From Glaesserella parasuis (GTDB taxonomy: Bacteria > Pseudomonadota > Gammaproteobacteria > Enterobacterales > Pasteurellaceae), in the NCBI RefSeq assembly GCF_002015085.1, contig NZ_MUXW01000014.1:1-57223 (forward strand): 57,223 bases of DNA. The letters run 5' to 3'. Below are positions 1 through 9,027 of the stretch, piece by piece. Each line of letters opens with the position of its first letter. Within the stretch, counting starts at the first letter, position 1. A program made the position numbers and the translations under genes. The notes below the pieces were generated by a model. The model did not search any database. It saw only the letters and a program-made list of their open reading frames with translations, and had not been told where the DNA came from.

Positions 1-1921
1 TTGTACCGTCAGCACCTGCTGGGCCCGCAGAGCCAGTTTCTCCTTTTGGACCAGCAGGCCCCATTGGACCAGCTTCGCCTCTATCGCCTTTTGGACCTGT
101 ATCTCCTTTAGGACCCGCTTGTCCTGGATCGCCTTTATCCCCCTTAGGACCAGTTGCACCCGCAGGACCTTGAGGGCCCACTGGTCCTGCCTCTCCTTTT
201 GGTCCTGCCTCTCCTTTTGGACCTGCAGGACCAGGTACACCTTGTGGTCCAGCTGGACCTACTGGACCCGCAGGGCCAGTTTCACCTTTCTCTCCCCTAG
301 CACCTGGAGCTCCATTATCTCCTTTTGGACCAGCAGGCCCCACTGGACCTGTATCTCCTTTTAGACCCTGTTCACCCCTAGCCCCTGCTGGACCTTGAGC
401 ACCGGTTGGACCCGCAGGTCCTGCTTGTCCTGCTGGACCTTGTGGTCCTGTTGCTCCAGCAGGACCAGCTTCGCCTCTAGGCCCTGGAGGGCCTTGTTCC
501 CCTCTATCACCTTTCTCACCATTTTTACCGTCTTTCCCCTTAGTAATAGTATCATGGGAGCCATCCGTATAAGTAATTTGCAAATTACCATCTACTATTT
601 TAGTCTCTTTAATTAACTTACCAATCGTAGAAATCGTAATATTTCCGCCCGTTTGTTCTAATTTAATATTACTTCCTGCAGTAAACTGGATCGTATTTCC
701 ATTCTGAATTGTAGCTTCAGTGTTATTCGTTTTAATCTTAAAGGATGACATTTTAGCGTCAATCTGAGCCGGTTGATTTATAACATTAATATCTAAACCT
801 ATAATAAGTTGTTTATTTTTTGCAGTAACGACCGTTTCATTATTTTTTCCGATAACTTCTAGTGTTTCCCCTAGCTTAATTGAATCAGTTTGAGTAATTT
901 GATCTCCTTTAAAAGTAATACCTTGATTTGTTTTAGTCTCTAATTCATCAATCTTATCAATTTTGCTTTTAGTATCATCGGTTAATTTAACCGTAATCGT
1001 ATCGTCCTTAGCATGGGAAGTAAGACCATTTTCTCCTTTTACCTTGAGCGTACCATCCCACAACCCCACTTTTGGCTGATCATCACTGGTATCACCACTA
1101 ATTTTCATCGTCAAAGATTTAAGCTGAGCCACGTTTACTGCGTCAGTATCTTCTTTACCTGCCGCAACGTTGATGATTTGGCGTTTGATGTTGTCATTAC
1201 CCACAGAAACCGCACCAATAGCATTATTACTAACCTTTTCTGTTGATTTAAAGCCATTAGCTTCCGATTTCTCATCAGTAACAACTGAATGAGTTTGTTT
1301 TGCTCCTTCAATACCCCCTTTCGTTTCTGCTCTTGAACCATAACCCAATGCCACACCACCGGCAACGGTAACAATCGAATTGTGACCAAGTGCGATTGCT
1401 CTAGTAGCACCACTATTTACCTCGGCACTATCACCAATCGCAACCGATCTTTGACCTAACGCTTTTGCATAATAACCAGAAGCCAAAGAACGATAGCGTG
1501 CTTGTGCGTTTGGCCCAACGGCTACGCCATCATGTCCGACCACTTGAGCACTATAACCTATCGCAACAGCAACAGTATCTCTACCTTCTGCATACTTACC
1601 GATAACAACAGAACTATTCCCAGCATAACTGCCGAAACCAATACCAATAACACCGTTGTCATAGTGAGGCGCTACATTAGTAGAACCATCTTGAATAAAT
1701 ACAGCTAAACCTACTGGACTAAAAAATATACTTAGTAATACTAGACTTAAAAGACTTAATTTAAATTTATCTTGCTGTTTATCTAAAAAATAATGTGAGG
1801 TGCATACTTGAGCTCTTTTATCCGTGCAAGTGGATGTTTTGGTATAAGACTTTACTAACTCAGACACAACTACCCAAGCCTGTTGAGCATGACTCCAAAT
1901 AACTCTAAATATTTTATTCAT
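1..1921 (-). CDS. Trimeric autotransporter adhesin (YadA-like) with collagen-like stalk, 3'-truncated by window edge
   Basis: An open frame of 640 codons runs from ATG at 1921 to the window edge without a stop. Residues 1-25 (MNKIFRVIWSHAQQAWVVVS...) are an extended signal peptide region, followed by a hydrophobic segment at about 54-76. Residues 85-200 hold YadA-head repeats (VAVAIGYSA, VAVGPNA, VAIGDSA, AIALGHNS, VALGYGS). Residues 241-267 form a neck with the typical NVAAGKEDTDAVNVAQL motif. A stalk follows, and from residue 462 a collagen-like Gly-X-Y tract. The C-terminal YadA anchor must lie outside the window. By family this is a type Vc outer-membrane homotrimer for host attachment. 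It is divergent from argE; the 235-base gap between them is AT-rich with no site I can name. Confidence 0.92.
   Translation of the reverse strand, partial: MNKIFRVIWSHAQQAWVVVSELVKSYTKTSTCTDKRAQVCTSHYFLDKQQDKFKLSLLSLVLLSIFFSPVGLAVFIQDGSTNVAPHYDNGVIGIGFGSYAGNSSVVIGKYAEGRDTVAVAIGYSAQVVGHDGVAVGPNAQARYRSLASGYYAKALGQRSVAIGDSAEVNSGATRAIALGHNSIVTVAGGVALGYGSRAETKGGIEGAKQTHSVVTDEKSEANGFKSTEKVSNNAIGAVSVGNDNIKRQIINVAAGKEDTDAVNVAQLKSLTMKISGDTSDDQPKVGLWDGTLKVKGENGLTSHAKDDTITVKLTDDTKSKIDKIDELETKTNQGITFKGDQITQTDSIKLGETLEVIGKNNETVVTAKNKQLIIGLDINVINQPAQIDAKMSSFKIKTNNTEATIQNGNTIQFTAGSNIKLEQTGGNITISTIGKLIKETKIVDGNLQITYTDGSHDTITKGKDGKNGEKGDRGEQGPPGPRGEAGPAGATGPQGPAGQAGPAGPTGAQGPAGARGEQGLKGDTGPVGPAGPKGDNGAPGARGEKGETGPAGPVGPAGPQGVPGPAGPKGEAGPKGEAGPVGPQGPAGATGPKGDKGDPGQAGPKGDTGPKGDRGEAGPMGPAGPKGETGSAGPAGADGT
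5..538 (-). repeat. Collagen-like Gly-X-Y repeat tract within the adhesin
   Basis: Reading the adhesin frame, a glycine codon (GGN) occurs every nine bases from 536-538 down to 5-7. That is 60 consecutive glycines with no interruption; I checked each one. X-Y pairs are mostly PA, PK, ET, DT, PV, PQ and AP, rich in proline and lysine/glutamate as in bacterial collagen-like proteins. The tract continues beyond base 1. Confidence 0.93.
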
Positions 1922-2156
1922 AATAACCTTCTCTACTGTTTTTCCTAATAAAACATCGTAAACCTTTATTTACATTTTCAGGATGCACAAATGTGCCCTG
2001 ACGCTATTGTAAAAAAAAACAATGGGTTAAATTATATTACGTGTGATTTTTCGTTTTTTTGAAAAAGATGAGTTAAATATTGATATGATTATACTTACTT
2101 TCCTTAAAATACTAACAAGCTGTGTTTCTATACTCTTCTCAAGAAAGGATCAATAA

Positions 2157-3299
2157 ATGACAATACATCTCTCTTTTATTGAGCGTTATCGCCAATTAAT
2201 TCAAATTCCTACCATAAGTAGCCTGAATGAAAAATATGACATATCCAATAAAGCATTGATTGAGTTATTGGCTTATTGGTTTAGTGATTTAGGATTTAAA
2301 ACGGAAATCATCGCCATTAACGGCTCTCATCAAAAATATAACTTACTTGCAACTTATGGCAAAGGAGATGGTGGCTTATTACTGGCTGGGCACACAGATA
2401 CTGTGCCTTATGATGAGGGGCTCTGGAATTTCAATCCTTTTCAGCTTACAGAAAAAGAAGGGAAATTCTACGGATTAGGTACTGCAGATATGAAGGGCTT
2501 TTTTGCTTTCGTGGTTGATGTTCTCAATCAAATTGATTTAGCAAAACTTAAAAAGCCATTACGGATTTTAGCTACTGCGGATGAAGAAACAACGATGCTT
2601 GGTGCAAGAACCTTTTCACAACATGCACATATTCGCCCAGATTGTGCGATCATTGGAGAACCTACTTCTCTTAAACCTATCCGAGCACATAAAGGCCATC
2701 TTGCTCAAACAGTTCAGGTTATTGGTAAATCTGGCCATTCCAGTAATCCTGCCAGTGGAATTAATGCTATTGAAATTATGTATGAGGTGGTGGGTAACTT
2801 ACTTCAACTCAAAAATAGCTTAAAACAAAAATACCATAATGAGTTATTCTGTGTTTCTTATCCTACCCTCAACTTCGGAAATATTCATGGTGGTGATGCC
2901 CTAAATCGTATTTGTGCTTGCTGTGAGCTACAACTAGAAGTTCGACCATTACCTAATTTAGCCATCCAAGATGCAGAGGATTTAGTGCGACAATATCTTG
3001 CGCCTCTTATTGAGACTTGGGGGGATCGCATTCAAGTTAAAGCCTTACATGCGGGTATTCCTGGCTATGAATGCGAACATTCCGCCCAGATCGTAAAGGT
3101 GGTTGAAAAATTATTAGGAGAAGAATGTAAAGCAGTTAATTACTGCACTGAAGCACCTTTTATTCAACAACTCTGCCCAACACTAATTTTAGGCCCTGGG
3201 AACATTGAACAGGCTCACCAACCTAACGAATATTTAGATGCAAAATTCATTGAACCCACAAGAGAATTATTAGCAAAATTAATTCACCATTTTTGCTAG
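2157..3299 (+). CDS. argE: Acetylornithine deacetylase
   Basis: A 380-residue M20 zinc peptidase-family enzyme that hydrolyses N-acetyl-L-ornithine to ornithine in cytoplasmic arginine synthesis. Metal and catalytic motifs are visible: GHTDTV (H79, D81), GTADMKG (D111), the general-base region ADEETT (E143/E144) and IGEPT (E168). Length matches the E. coli enzyme (about 383). The start is supported by AAAGGA eight bases upstream of the ATG. It is a single plus-strand gene between the divergent adhesin and a tRNA; no clear ArgR box was seen upstream. Confidence 0.93.
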   Translation: MTIHLSFIERYRQLIQIPTISSLNEKYDISNKALIELLAYWFSDLGFKTEIIAINGSHQKYNLLATYGKGDGGLLLAGHTDTVPYDEGLWNFNPFQLTEKEGKFYGLGTADMKGFFAFVVDVLNQIDLAKLKKPLRILATADEETTMLGARTFSQHAHIRPDCAIIGEPTSLKPIRAHKGHLAQTVQVIGKSGHSSNPASGINAIEIMYEVVGNLLQLKNSLKQKYHNELFCVSYPTLNFGNIHGGDALNRICACCELQLEVRPLPNLAIQDAEDLVRQYLAPLIETWGDRIQVKALHAGIPGYECEHSAQIVKVVEKLLGEECKAVNYCTEAPFIQQLCPTLILGPGNIEQAHQPNEYLDAKFIEPTRELLAKLIHHFC

Positions 3300-3308
3300 A
3301 TAAAAAAA

Positions 3309-3323
3309 GCCCCTGTACGGGGC
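3309..3323 (-). terminator. Hairpin terminator after tRNA-Asn (also faces argE)
   Basis: A GCCCC-TGTAC-GGGGC hairpin is flanked on the left by seven A residues. On the minus strand it reads stem, then T7, an intrinsic terminator for the tRNA transcript. The plus-strand side has only a weak T stretch, so argE may share it. Confidence 0.7.
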
Positions 3324-3422
3324 AACTCTTTTGATCTAATTCTAGGAGGTATGAATTACTGTTTTATAAAAGGAGACAAATAAAACAAGACCAAAAGCAA
3401 AAAACTAAAGGAGGAAATCGTT

Positions 3423-3498
3423 TGGCTCCTCCTGCTGGACTTGAACCAGCGACATACGGATTAACAGTCCGCCGCTCTACCGACTGAACTAAGGAGGA
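3423..3498 (-). tRNA. tRNA-Asn (anticodon GTT)
   Basis: The reverse complement of 3423-3498 folds as a 76-nt tRNA with an encoded 3' CCA. The acceptor TCCTCCT pairs with AGGAGGA. The D arm contains AGTTCAGTCGGTAGA, the anticodon loop is CTGTTAA with GTT at 34-36, and the T loop is GTTCAAGTC. GTT decodes asparagine. It is followed by a hairpin terminator at 3309-3323. Confidence 0.95.
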
Positions 3499-3589
3499 AC
3501 ATAACGCTTGCATAGTAGGGAAAATCTCTGACATCGTCAAATGTCTAAACCAAACTTTTCAATTCTTGAACAATGAGCGAATTTTAACC

Positions 3590-4339
3590 TTATTCTTTAC
3601 TACATATATAACAATTTGACTGTTTAAGCAACTTCATTTCTCGTATAGAAAAATTTAAACCATCAATTACTAAAAGCCGTCCAGACAATATTTGACCAAT
3701 ATTAAGTAAAACTTTAATTGTTTCTAATGCTTGCAAGCTGCCAATAATACCGACAATAGGAGCAATGACCCCAGCTTCAACGCAACTAAGAGTGTTTTCT
3801 CCAAACAACTGACTTAAGCAGTGATAACAGGGATCTTGTTTTTGGTAAAGAAAAACACTCACTTGCCCTTCAAAACGAATAGCTGAGCCTGATACAAGCG
3901 GTTTCTTTACATTAAAACAAATTTTATTGAGTGTATTACGGATTGTCATATTGTCTGTACAATCCAAAACTACATCAAATTGGGGAATCAATTTAGCCCA
4001 TTCATCTTCTTCTAAATACGCATTAATGGTTTCGATTTGAATATGGGGATTCAGTTCATGTAAACGCTTTTTAGCCGATTCTACTTTTGGCATGCCGATA
4101 GTTGCATCAGAATGTAGTACCTGTCGTTGTAAATTAGAAAGTGAAACCGTATCAAAATCAACTAAGGTTAAATATCCAATACCACTGCTTGCTAAATACT
4201 GGCTCGCTGCACAACCTAATCCACCCAATCCAACAATTAAGGCTCGGCTTGCTTTTAACTTTTCTTGCCCATCAAAATCAATGCTTTTCAATATAATCTG
4301 ACGATTATATCGTAATATTTCTGAATTCAGCATTGTCAT
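3590..4339 (-). CDS. moeB: Molybdopterin-synthase adenylyltransferase MoeB
   Basis: A 249-residue E1-like enzyme that adenylates the C-terminal glycine of MoaD during molybdenum cofactor synthesis. It shows the nucleotide-binding GLGGLGCA (37-44), D127CTDN (127-130 region), and the two zinc CxxC pairs C171/C174 (CYHC) and C243/C246 (CYIC). Similarity to E. coli MoeB is end to end and the length is identical. ThiF is the main alternative, but the N-terminal LRYNRQIIL and LFGENTLSCVEAG favour MoeB. Its ATG overlaps the yciH stop by four bases (ATGA), so translation is probably coupled. Confidence 0.88.
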   Translation of the reverse strand: MTMLNSEILRYNRQIILKSIDFDGQEKLKASRALIVGLGGLGCAASQYLASSGIGYLTLVDFDTVSLSNLQRQVLHSDATIGMPKVESAKKRLHELNPHIQIETINAYLEEDEWAKLIPQFDVVLDCTDNMTIRNTLNKICFNVKKPLVSGSAIRFEGQVSVFLYQKQDPCYHCLSQLFGENTLSCVEAGVIAPIVGIIGSLQALETIKVLLNIGQILSGRLLVIDGLNFSIREMKLLKQSNCYICSKE

Positions 4340-4635
4340 TTAACTTTATATCCCTTCTGCTCCAACATTTGCTTAAGCTGATCTCGATTATCACCTTGGA
4401 TTTCAATCACACCATCTTTAACTGAACCACCACAGCCTGTTTTGCGTTTAAGTTCAGAAGCTAGTGCCACTAAACCACGATCATCTAAATCAACACCTGT
4501 AATTACGCAAACGCCCTTCCCTTTACGACCGCTTGTCTGGCGTTGAATACGCACAATGCCATCACCTTTCGGACGTTCAGCCTTCGGTTTTTCTGGTGTA
4601 ATTCGACCAATTTCTGTGGAATACACTAAAGTCAT
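4336..4635 (-). CDS. yciH: SUI1/eIF1-family protein YciH
   Basis: A 99-residue SUI1-domain protein related to eukaryotic eIF1. In bacteria it is thought to influence start-site fidelity or translation under stress. The core GVCVITGVDLDD..LVALASELKRKTGCGGSVKDG with the C-terminal QGDNRDQLKQML is the family signature. It lies 31 bases after pyrF, in the same pyrF-yciH order as E. coli. The ribosome binding site is weak (GGAAA about 10 bases upstream), consistent with readthrough from pyrF. Confidence 0.9.
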   Translation of the reverse strand: MTLVYSTEIGRITPEKPKAERPKGDGIVRIQRQTSGRKGKGVCVITGVDLDDRGLVALASELKRKTGCGGSVKDGVIEIQGDNRDQLKQMLEQKGYKVK

Positions 4636-4666
4636 TTGTAAAATTTCCTTCTACACGAACCGCTTA

Positions 4667-5359
4667 TTAGGCGATAGATTGATTAATTGATTTTAATACT
4701 GCAAGAGGATCAGTGGCTTGGGTAATAGGACGACCGATCACCAAATAGTCTGATCCTGTTTCAATCGCTTGTTTTGGAGTCATCACACGACGCTGATCGC
4801 CAAAATCACTCCCTTCAGGACGAATACCTGGCGTGACAAGTTTAAAATCTTTGCCACAGTGAGTTCTTAATACCTCAACTTCTTGTGGAGAGCAGACTAC
4901 ACCATCTAACCCTGCACGTTGGCACAAATGGGCAAGACGAATAACTTGTTCCATCGGTGACGCATTAATCCCGATTTGTAATAAATCTAAATCTTCCATA
5001 CTGGTTAGCACAGTCACACCAATCAATAATGGTGCATCTTTGCCGTAAGGCTCTAAAATTTGTTTTGCGGTTTCCATCATTCGTAAACCGCCGCAGGCGT
5101 GTAAATCCACCATCCACACCCCCAAATCTGCCGCCGAATGCACGGCTCTTGCAACGGTGTTAGGAATGTCGTGATATTTTAAATCTAAAAAGACATCAAA
5201 TTTGCGGTCTTGTAACTGTTTCACAAAGTGTGTACCCAATGTGGTAAACATCTCTTTGCCCACTTTTAAGCGACAAAGGGACGGATCGACTTGATCAACG
5301 AAATTGAGGGCTTCGGCTTCTGTTTCATAGTCAAGGGCGACGATAATTTTGTTGTCCAT
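4667..5359 (-). CDS. pyrF: Orotidine 5'-phosphate decarboxylase
   Basis: A 230-residue TIM-barrel enzyme that decarboxylates OMP to UMP in pyrimidine synthesis. The catalytic DxKxxD motif is intact as D59-L-K61-Y-H-D64, followed by IPNTV. VALD begins the first strand and TPGIRP plus VIGRPI form the phosphate-binding loops. An AGGAG Shine-Dalgarno precedes the ATG. It follows lapB by 15 bases; lapA-lapB-pyrF-yciH is a conserved gammaproteobacterial order. Confidence 0.95.
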   Translation of the reverse strand: MDNKIIVALDYETEAEALNFVDQVDPSLCRLKVGKEMFTTLGTHFVKQLQDRKFDVFLDLKYHDIPNTVARAVHSAADLGVWMVDLHACGGLRMMETAKQILEPYGKDAPLLIGVTVLTSMEDLDLLQIGINASPMEQVIRLAHLCQRAGLDGVVCSPQEVEVLRTHCGKDFKLVTPGIRPEGSDFGDQRRVMTPKQAIETGSDYLVIGRPITQATDPLAVLKSINQSIA

Positions 5360-5374
5360 TTAAATTCTCCTATG

Positions 5375-6568
5375 TTAAATCACTTCTGTAATACTTTGCA
5401 TCGGTTTAATGCTTTCCCAAGTTCGACAAGATGGGCAGTGCCAAGACAAGCGGTAACTTTGATAACCACAATGAATACAGCGATATTGAAATCCCTGTTT
5501 AATTCGATCACCGACCATTTTATGTAATAGAACTAAACTCTCTTTGCCTCTGCCCTCCTCCGCTTCATTTACTTGATAGTAAATAAAACGATGGAAAGTC
5601 ATTAAACTTGGGAATTGTCTAACTTGTTGATAAAGCCGTGATTGTGCGGCTTCTACACCATCTTTTTGTTCAATAAATTCAGCTAACGCCAAATCAACAC
5701 TGCTGTTGTGTTTAATTTGGTTGGCTTTGATTAAGAACAGCTCAAAATTATTTTGTTCATTTAACGCAATATAACATTGCTTAATTTTATGTAAAACTTC
5801 GCTGATGTAGTTCGGTTCTTGTTCTAATACCGCTTCAAAATAGCGTAATGCCGTTCGCATTTCTTGTTTTTCAAAGAAAAAATCCCCGAAGAGTATTGAG
5901 GCTCTTGCACAGTGAGGAACGTAAGAAAGGGCTTTTTGTAATGCTGTTAAAAATGCTTTTTCATCGTCCGATCTGACCGCTTGTGCATATTCACAATAAT
6001 AGTGAGATAAAGGGATCTTATCCATTTCAGGCTCTATTCTAAGCCTTTTTTCAGCGACATTAATCGCTCTTTTCCATTCTCGTGTTTTGTGATAAATCAC
6101 AGCAAGCTGACTTAATGAATTGACTGCAAACTCAGGTTCATCAAGCAAGGTAATATAGTAATTTTCTGCCCGATCATAAAAACCTGCAGCCATAAAATCT
6201 TTGGCAAGTTGTTGTTTTGCTAGTAATTTTTGTTCAAAGGAATAGTGAGGACTGTTTTCAATCCCTTGATGAATCCGCAAAGCTCTATCAACTTCCCCTC
6301 TTGATCGGAATAAATTGCCTAGAGTAATTTCGGCTTCAAATTGTGATTCTGTTGAAATCTGGTTCTCAGACTCCTGCTTTTGTAGCATAGAAAGGAAAAG
6401 ATCAACCGCCTTTTCCTGCTGATTAGATAAAAGAAAGTTCAAACCCGTGACATAGTCACGGGAAAATTTGTTATTAATTGCATCTTGATCCTTTTTTGCA
6501 CTACGTTGCCCCATATACCAGCCATACAAGGCTGCAATAGGCAACAAAAGGAACAACAATTCCAGCAT
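5375..6568 (-). CDS. lapB: Lipopolysaccharide assembly protein LapB (YciM)
   Basis: A 397-residue inner-membrane-anchored TPR protein. In E. coli it controls LPS synthesis by presenting LpxC to FtsH. The N-terminal transmembrane helix is at about 1-18 (LELLFLLLPIAALYGWYMG). Helical TPR units fill most of the chain. The C-terminal rubredoxin-like metal site has four cysteines, C364/C367 (CIHC) and C378/C381 (CPSC), all retained. Its ATG overlaps the lapA stop codon (TAATG). Confidence 0.93.
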   Translation of the reverse strand: MLELLFLLLPIAALYGWYMGQRSAKKDQDAINNKFSRDYVTGLNFLLSNQQEKAVDLFLSMLQKQESENQISTESQFEAEITLGNLFRSRGEVDRALRIHQGIENSPHYSFEQKLLAKQQLAKDFMAAGFYDRAENYYITLLDEPEFAVNSLSQLAVIYHKTREWKRAINVAEKRLRIEPEMDKIPLSHYYCEYAQAVRSDDEKAFLTALQKALSYVPHCARASILFGDFFFEKQEMRTALRYFEAVLEQEPNYISEVLHKIKQCYIALNEQNNFELFLIKANQIKHNSSVDLALAEFIEQKDGVEAAQSRLYQQVRQFPSLMTFHRFIYYQVNEAEEGRGKESLVLLHKMVGDRIKQGFQYRCIHCGYQSYRLSWHCPSCRTWESIKPMQSITEVI

Positions 6569-6852
6569 TATTCAGCCTTTGGTAAAGTAAGTTCGCTAAT
6601 TTGTTGAGCTTGGCGTTTTACACGGCGATTTAAGGCAATATTTTGTAATTTCACTTTTAAATAGAAAAATCCCGTGATTAACCAACCTAAAATTAAACCA
6701 AATCCAAACAAAATGGCAACAAGGCTAGATAAACGTAATTCGCTTTTTGCGATGATGTAGTTGAATGTAATAAGCTGATCGTTATTTGCCCCAATAGTCA
6801 CGGCAACAAGAATGATAGCAAGCACAATAATGATGCCCAAAATATATTTCAT
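6568..6852 (-). CDS. lapA: LapA-family inner-membrane protein (YciS)
   Basis: A 94-residue protein with two transmembrane segments, about 2-20 and 43-66. A basic cytoplasmic tail (NRRVKRQAQQ) with a short coiled-coil propensity follows. The LapA/YciS domain partners with LapB in regulating LPS assembly. It overlaps lapB by one base (TAATG), so the pair is translationally coupled. Confidence 0.9.
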   Translation of the reverse strand: MKYILGIIIVLAIILVAVTIGANNDQLITFNYIIAKSELRLSSLVAILFGFGLILGWLITGFFYLKVKLQNIALNRRVKRQAQQISELTLPKAE

Positions 6853-6916
6853 CTGCGTATCTCCATTATTACATTAGTTTATAAAAAAACGACACCACAG
6901 TGTCGCTTTCAGAGAA

Positions 6917-7198
6917 TTAGGCTAAATCAACACGTTCTTTCAGTTCTTTGCCTGCTTTGAAGTGCGGAACATACTTAGCATCTAACTTAACGCTTTCGCC
7001 TGTTTTTGGATTACGTCCAACACGAGGCTGACGATAATGTAGAGAAAAACTGCCAAAGCCTCTTACTTCAATGCGTTCACCTTGTTCTAACGACCCCATA
7101 ATCTGTTCTAAAATTTCTTTTACACTTTCATCAACAGATTTAACTGATAGAGAGGGATATTGAGCTACGAGATTTGCTATTAATTCCGATTTAGTCAT
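6917..7198 (-). CDS. ihfB: Integration host factor subunit beta
   Basis: A 93-residue HU/IHF-family DNA-bending protein. The signature GFGSFSLHYRQPRVGRNPKT (about 48-67) contains the DNA-intercalating arm. The KSELI N-terminus and KELKERV tail match IhfB rather than IhfA or HU. It follows rpsA, as in E. coli (cmk-rpsA-ihfB), with AAGGAG seven bases before its ATG. Confidence 0.95.
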   Translation of the reverse strand: MTKSELIANLVAQYPSLSVKSVDESVKEILEQIMGSLEQGERIEVRGFGSFSLHYRQPRVGRNPKTGESVKLDAKYVPHFKAGKELKERVDLA

Positions 7199-7263
7199 AT
7201 TTTCTCCTTATGCGATAGGTGAAGCGGATATGCTTTCACATATCCGCTTACGAAGAGAGTAAA

Positions 7264-8931
7264 TTACTCGCCTTTTGCTGCTTTGAATGCTTCAGCCATT
7301 GCACTTGGAATAGCTTCTTCTTGCTTATTCACTTGTGCAAGTGCTGCTGATTCTTCAGCTTCGTCTTTCGCACGAATAGAAAGGTTTACAATGCGAGCTT
7401 TACGATCAACACCTGTGTATTTCGCTTCGATTTCGTCACCTACAGAGATAACTGTTGTGATGTCTTCTACACGATCACGGGTTGCTTCAGCTGCACGAAC
7501 ATAACCTTCTACACCGTCTGCTAATTCAACTTTAACGCCTTTAGCATCAACTTCAACCGCTTTACCTTTCACGATTGCACCTTTTTTAGTGCCTTCAACG
7601 AAGTTTGTGAATGGATCAGATTCTAATTGTTTGATACCTAAAGAGATACGCTCTTTCACTGCATCAACTTGTAATACAACAGTTTCTACTTCGTCACCTT
7701 TTTTGTAGTTACGAACAGCTTCTTCGCCAGCCATATTCCAAGAAATGTCAGATAAATGAACTAAACCGTCAATGCCACCTTCTAAACCGATAAAGATACC
7801 GAAATCAGTGATTGATTTGATTTTACCTTTTACTTTATCGTTTTTGTTGTGAGTTTCAGCGAAGTGTTCCCAAGGGTTTGCTTTACATTGTTTCAAACCT
7901 AAAGAAATACGACGACGTTCTTCATCAACTTCAAGTACCATTACTTCAACCACATCACCTACGTTTACCACTTTAGATGGGTGAATGTTTTTGTTTGTCC
8001 AGTCCATTTCTGAAACGTGAACTAAACCTTCAACGCCGTCTAAAATCTCAACGAAACAGCCGTAGTCTGTTAAGTTAGTTACTTTACCAGATAATTTGCT
8101 GTTTACTGGGTGGTTTTGTGCAATAGCTGCCCACGGATCTTGACCTAATTGTTTTAAGCCTAATGATACACGCGTTTTCTCTTTGTCGAATTTAAGTACT
8201 TTAACAGTAACTTCTTGACCCACTGCAACAACTTCACTTGGGTGTTTAACACGTTTCCACGCCATATCTGTGATGTGTAATAAGCCATCAACACCGCCTA
8301 AATCTACGAATGCACCGTAGTCAGTTAAGTTCTTCACAGTACCTTTCACTTCAGAACCTTCAACTAAGTTCGCTAATACTTCTTCACGATCAGCAGAGCT
8401 TGTTGTTTCGATTACTGCACGACGAGATACCACAACGTTGTTACGTTTTTGGTCTAATTTGATTACTTTAAGTTCTAAAGTTTGACCTTCAAGATTTAAA
8501 GAATCACGAACTGGACGGGTATCAACTAATGAACCTGGTAAGAATGCACGAACACCGTTTAACTCAACAGTGAAGCCACCTTTTACTTTACCGTTTACAA
8601 AACCAACAACGGTTGCTTGTTCTTCGAAGGCTTTCTCTAACGCAGCCCAAGACTCGTTACGTTTCGCTTTTTCACGAGAAAGTTTGGTCTCACCGAAACC
8701 GTCTTCTACTGCATCAAGAGCAACATCAACAACATCACCAACTTGAACTTCTAATTCACCTTGTGCGTTGAAAAACTCTTCAGCAGGGATCGCTGATTCT
8801 GATTTTAAACCAGCATCTACAAGTACATAGCCTTTTTGAATTGCAACTACAGTACCTTTAACAATAGAACCTAAACGGGTTTCTTGACCTTTTAGTGATT
8901 CTTCAAATAGTTGAGCAAAAGATTCAGTCAT
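7264..8931 (-). CDS. rpsA: 30S ribosomal protein S1
   Basis: A 555-residue protein with six S1 RNA-binding domains, for example VKGTVKNLTDYGAFVDLGGVDG and SGKVTNLTDYGCFVEI. It tethers mRNA to the small subunit for initiation. I chose the start at 8931 (MTESFAQLFEE) because it matches other S1 proteins and has AAGAAG upstream. The frame is open to 8964, but that would add 11 residues of leader sequence. The 96-base gap to cmk contains two hairpins consistent with S1 autoregulation. Confidence 0.96.
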   Translation of the reverse strand: MTESFAQLFEESLKGQETRLGSIVKGTVVAIQKGYVLVDAGLKSESAIPAEEFFNAQGELEVQVGDVVDVALDAVEDGFGETKLSREKAKRNESWAALEKAFEEQATVVGFVNGKVKGGFTVELNGVRAFLPGSLVDTRPVRDSLNLEGQTLELKVIKLDQKRNNVVVSRRAVIETTSSADREEVLANLVEGSEVKGTVKNLTDYGAFVDLGGVDGLLHITDMAWKRVKHPSEVVAVGQEVTVKVLKFDKEKTRVSLGLKQLGQDPWAAIAQNHPVNSKLSGKVTNLTDYGCFVEILDGVEGLVHVSEMDWTNKNIHPSKVVNVGDVVEVMVLEVDEERRRISLGLKQCKANPWEHFAETHNKNDKVKGKIKSITDFGIFIGLEGGIDGLVHLSDISWNMAGEEAVRNYKKGDEVETVVLQVDAVKERISLGIKQLESDPFTNFVEGTKKGAIVKGKAVEVDAKGVKVELADGVEGYVRAAEATRDRVEDITTVISVGDEIEAKYTGVDRKARIVNLSIRAKDEAEESAALAQVNKQEEAIPSAMAEAFKAAKGE

Positions 8932-8960
8932 AATTAATCTTCTTAAATAAAATAAAACGT

Positions 8961-9018
8961 CCATTTAGCATCCATCTAAATGGGGTTAGGGATAACGACT
9001 TAACAATCCTTTGTTAAG
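8961..9018 (-). promoter_or_regulatory. rpsA leader: two GGA-loop hairpins, probable S1 autoregulation
   Basis: Two perfect 8-bp hairpins lie in the short cmk-rpsA gap. As mRNA the first is CTTAACAA-AGGA-TTGTTAAG (9018-8999). The second has stem CCATTTAG/CTAAATGG with loop ATGGATG (8983-8961). Both loops expose GGA. E. coli rpsA has a similar structured leader with GGA in apical loops that S1 uses for autogenous control; the functional assignment here is by analogy. Confidence 0.65.
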
Positions 9019-9027
9019 CAAACAAAA

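Noticed and set aside
361..591. Minus-strand ORF of 76 codons and plus-strand ORFs in 119-616
   Set aside because: Shadows of the collagen-like tract; the adhesin frame is continuous through the same bases.
3351..3383. Ten-codon ORF (MNYCFIKGDK) behind AGGAGGT
   Set aside because: Shine-Dalgarno abuts the ATG with no spacing and nothing supports translation.
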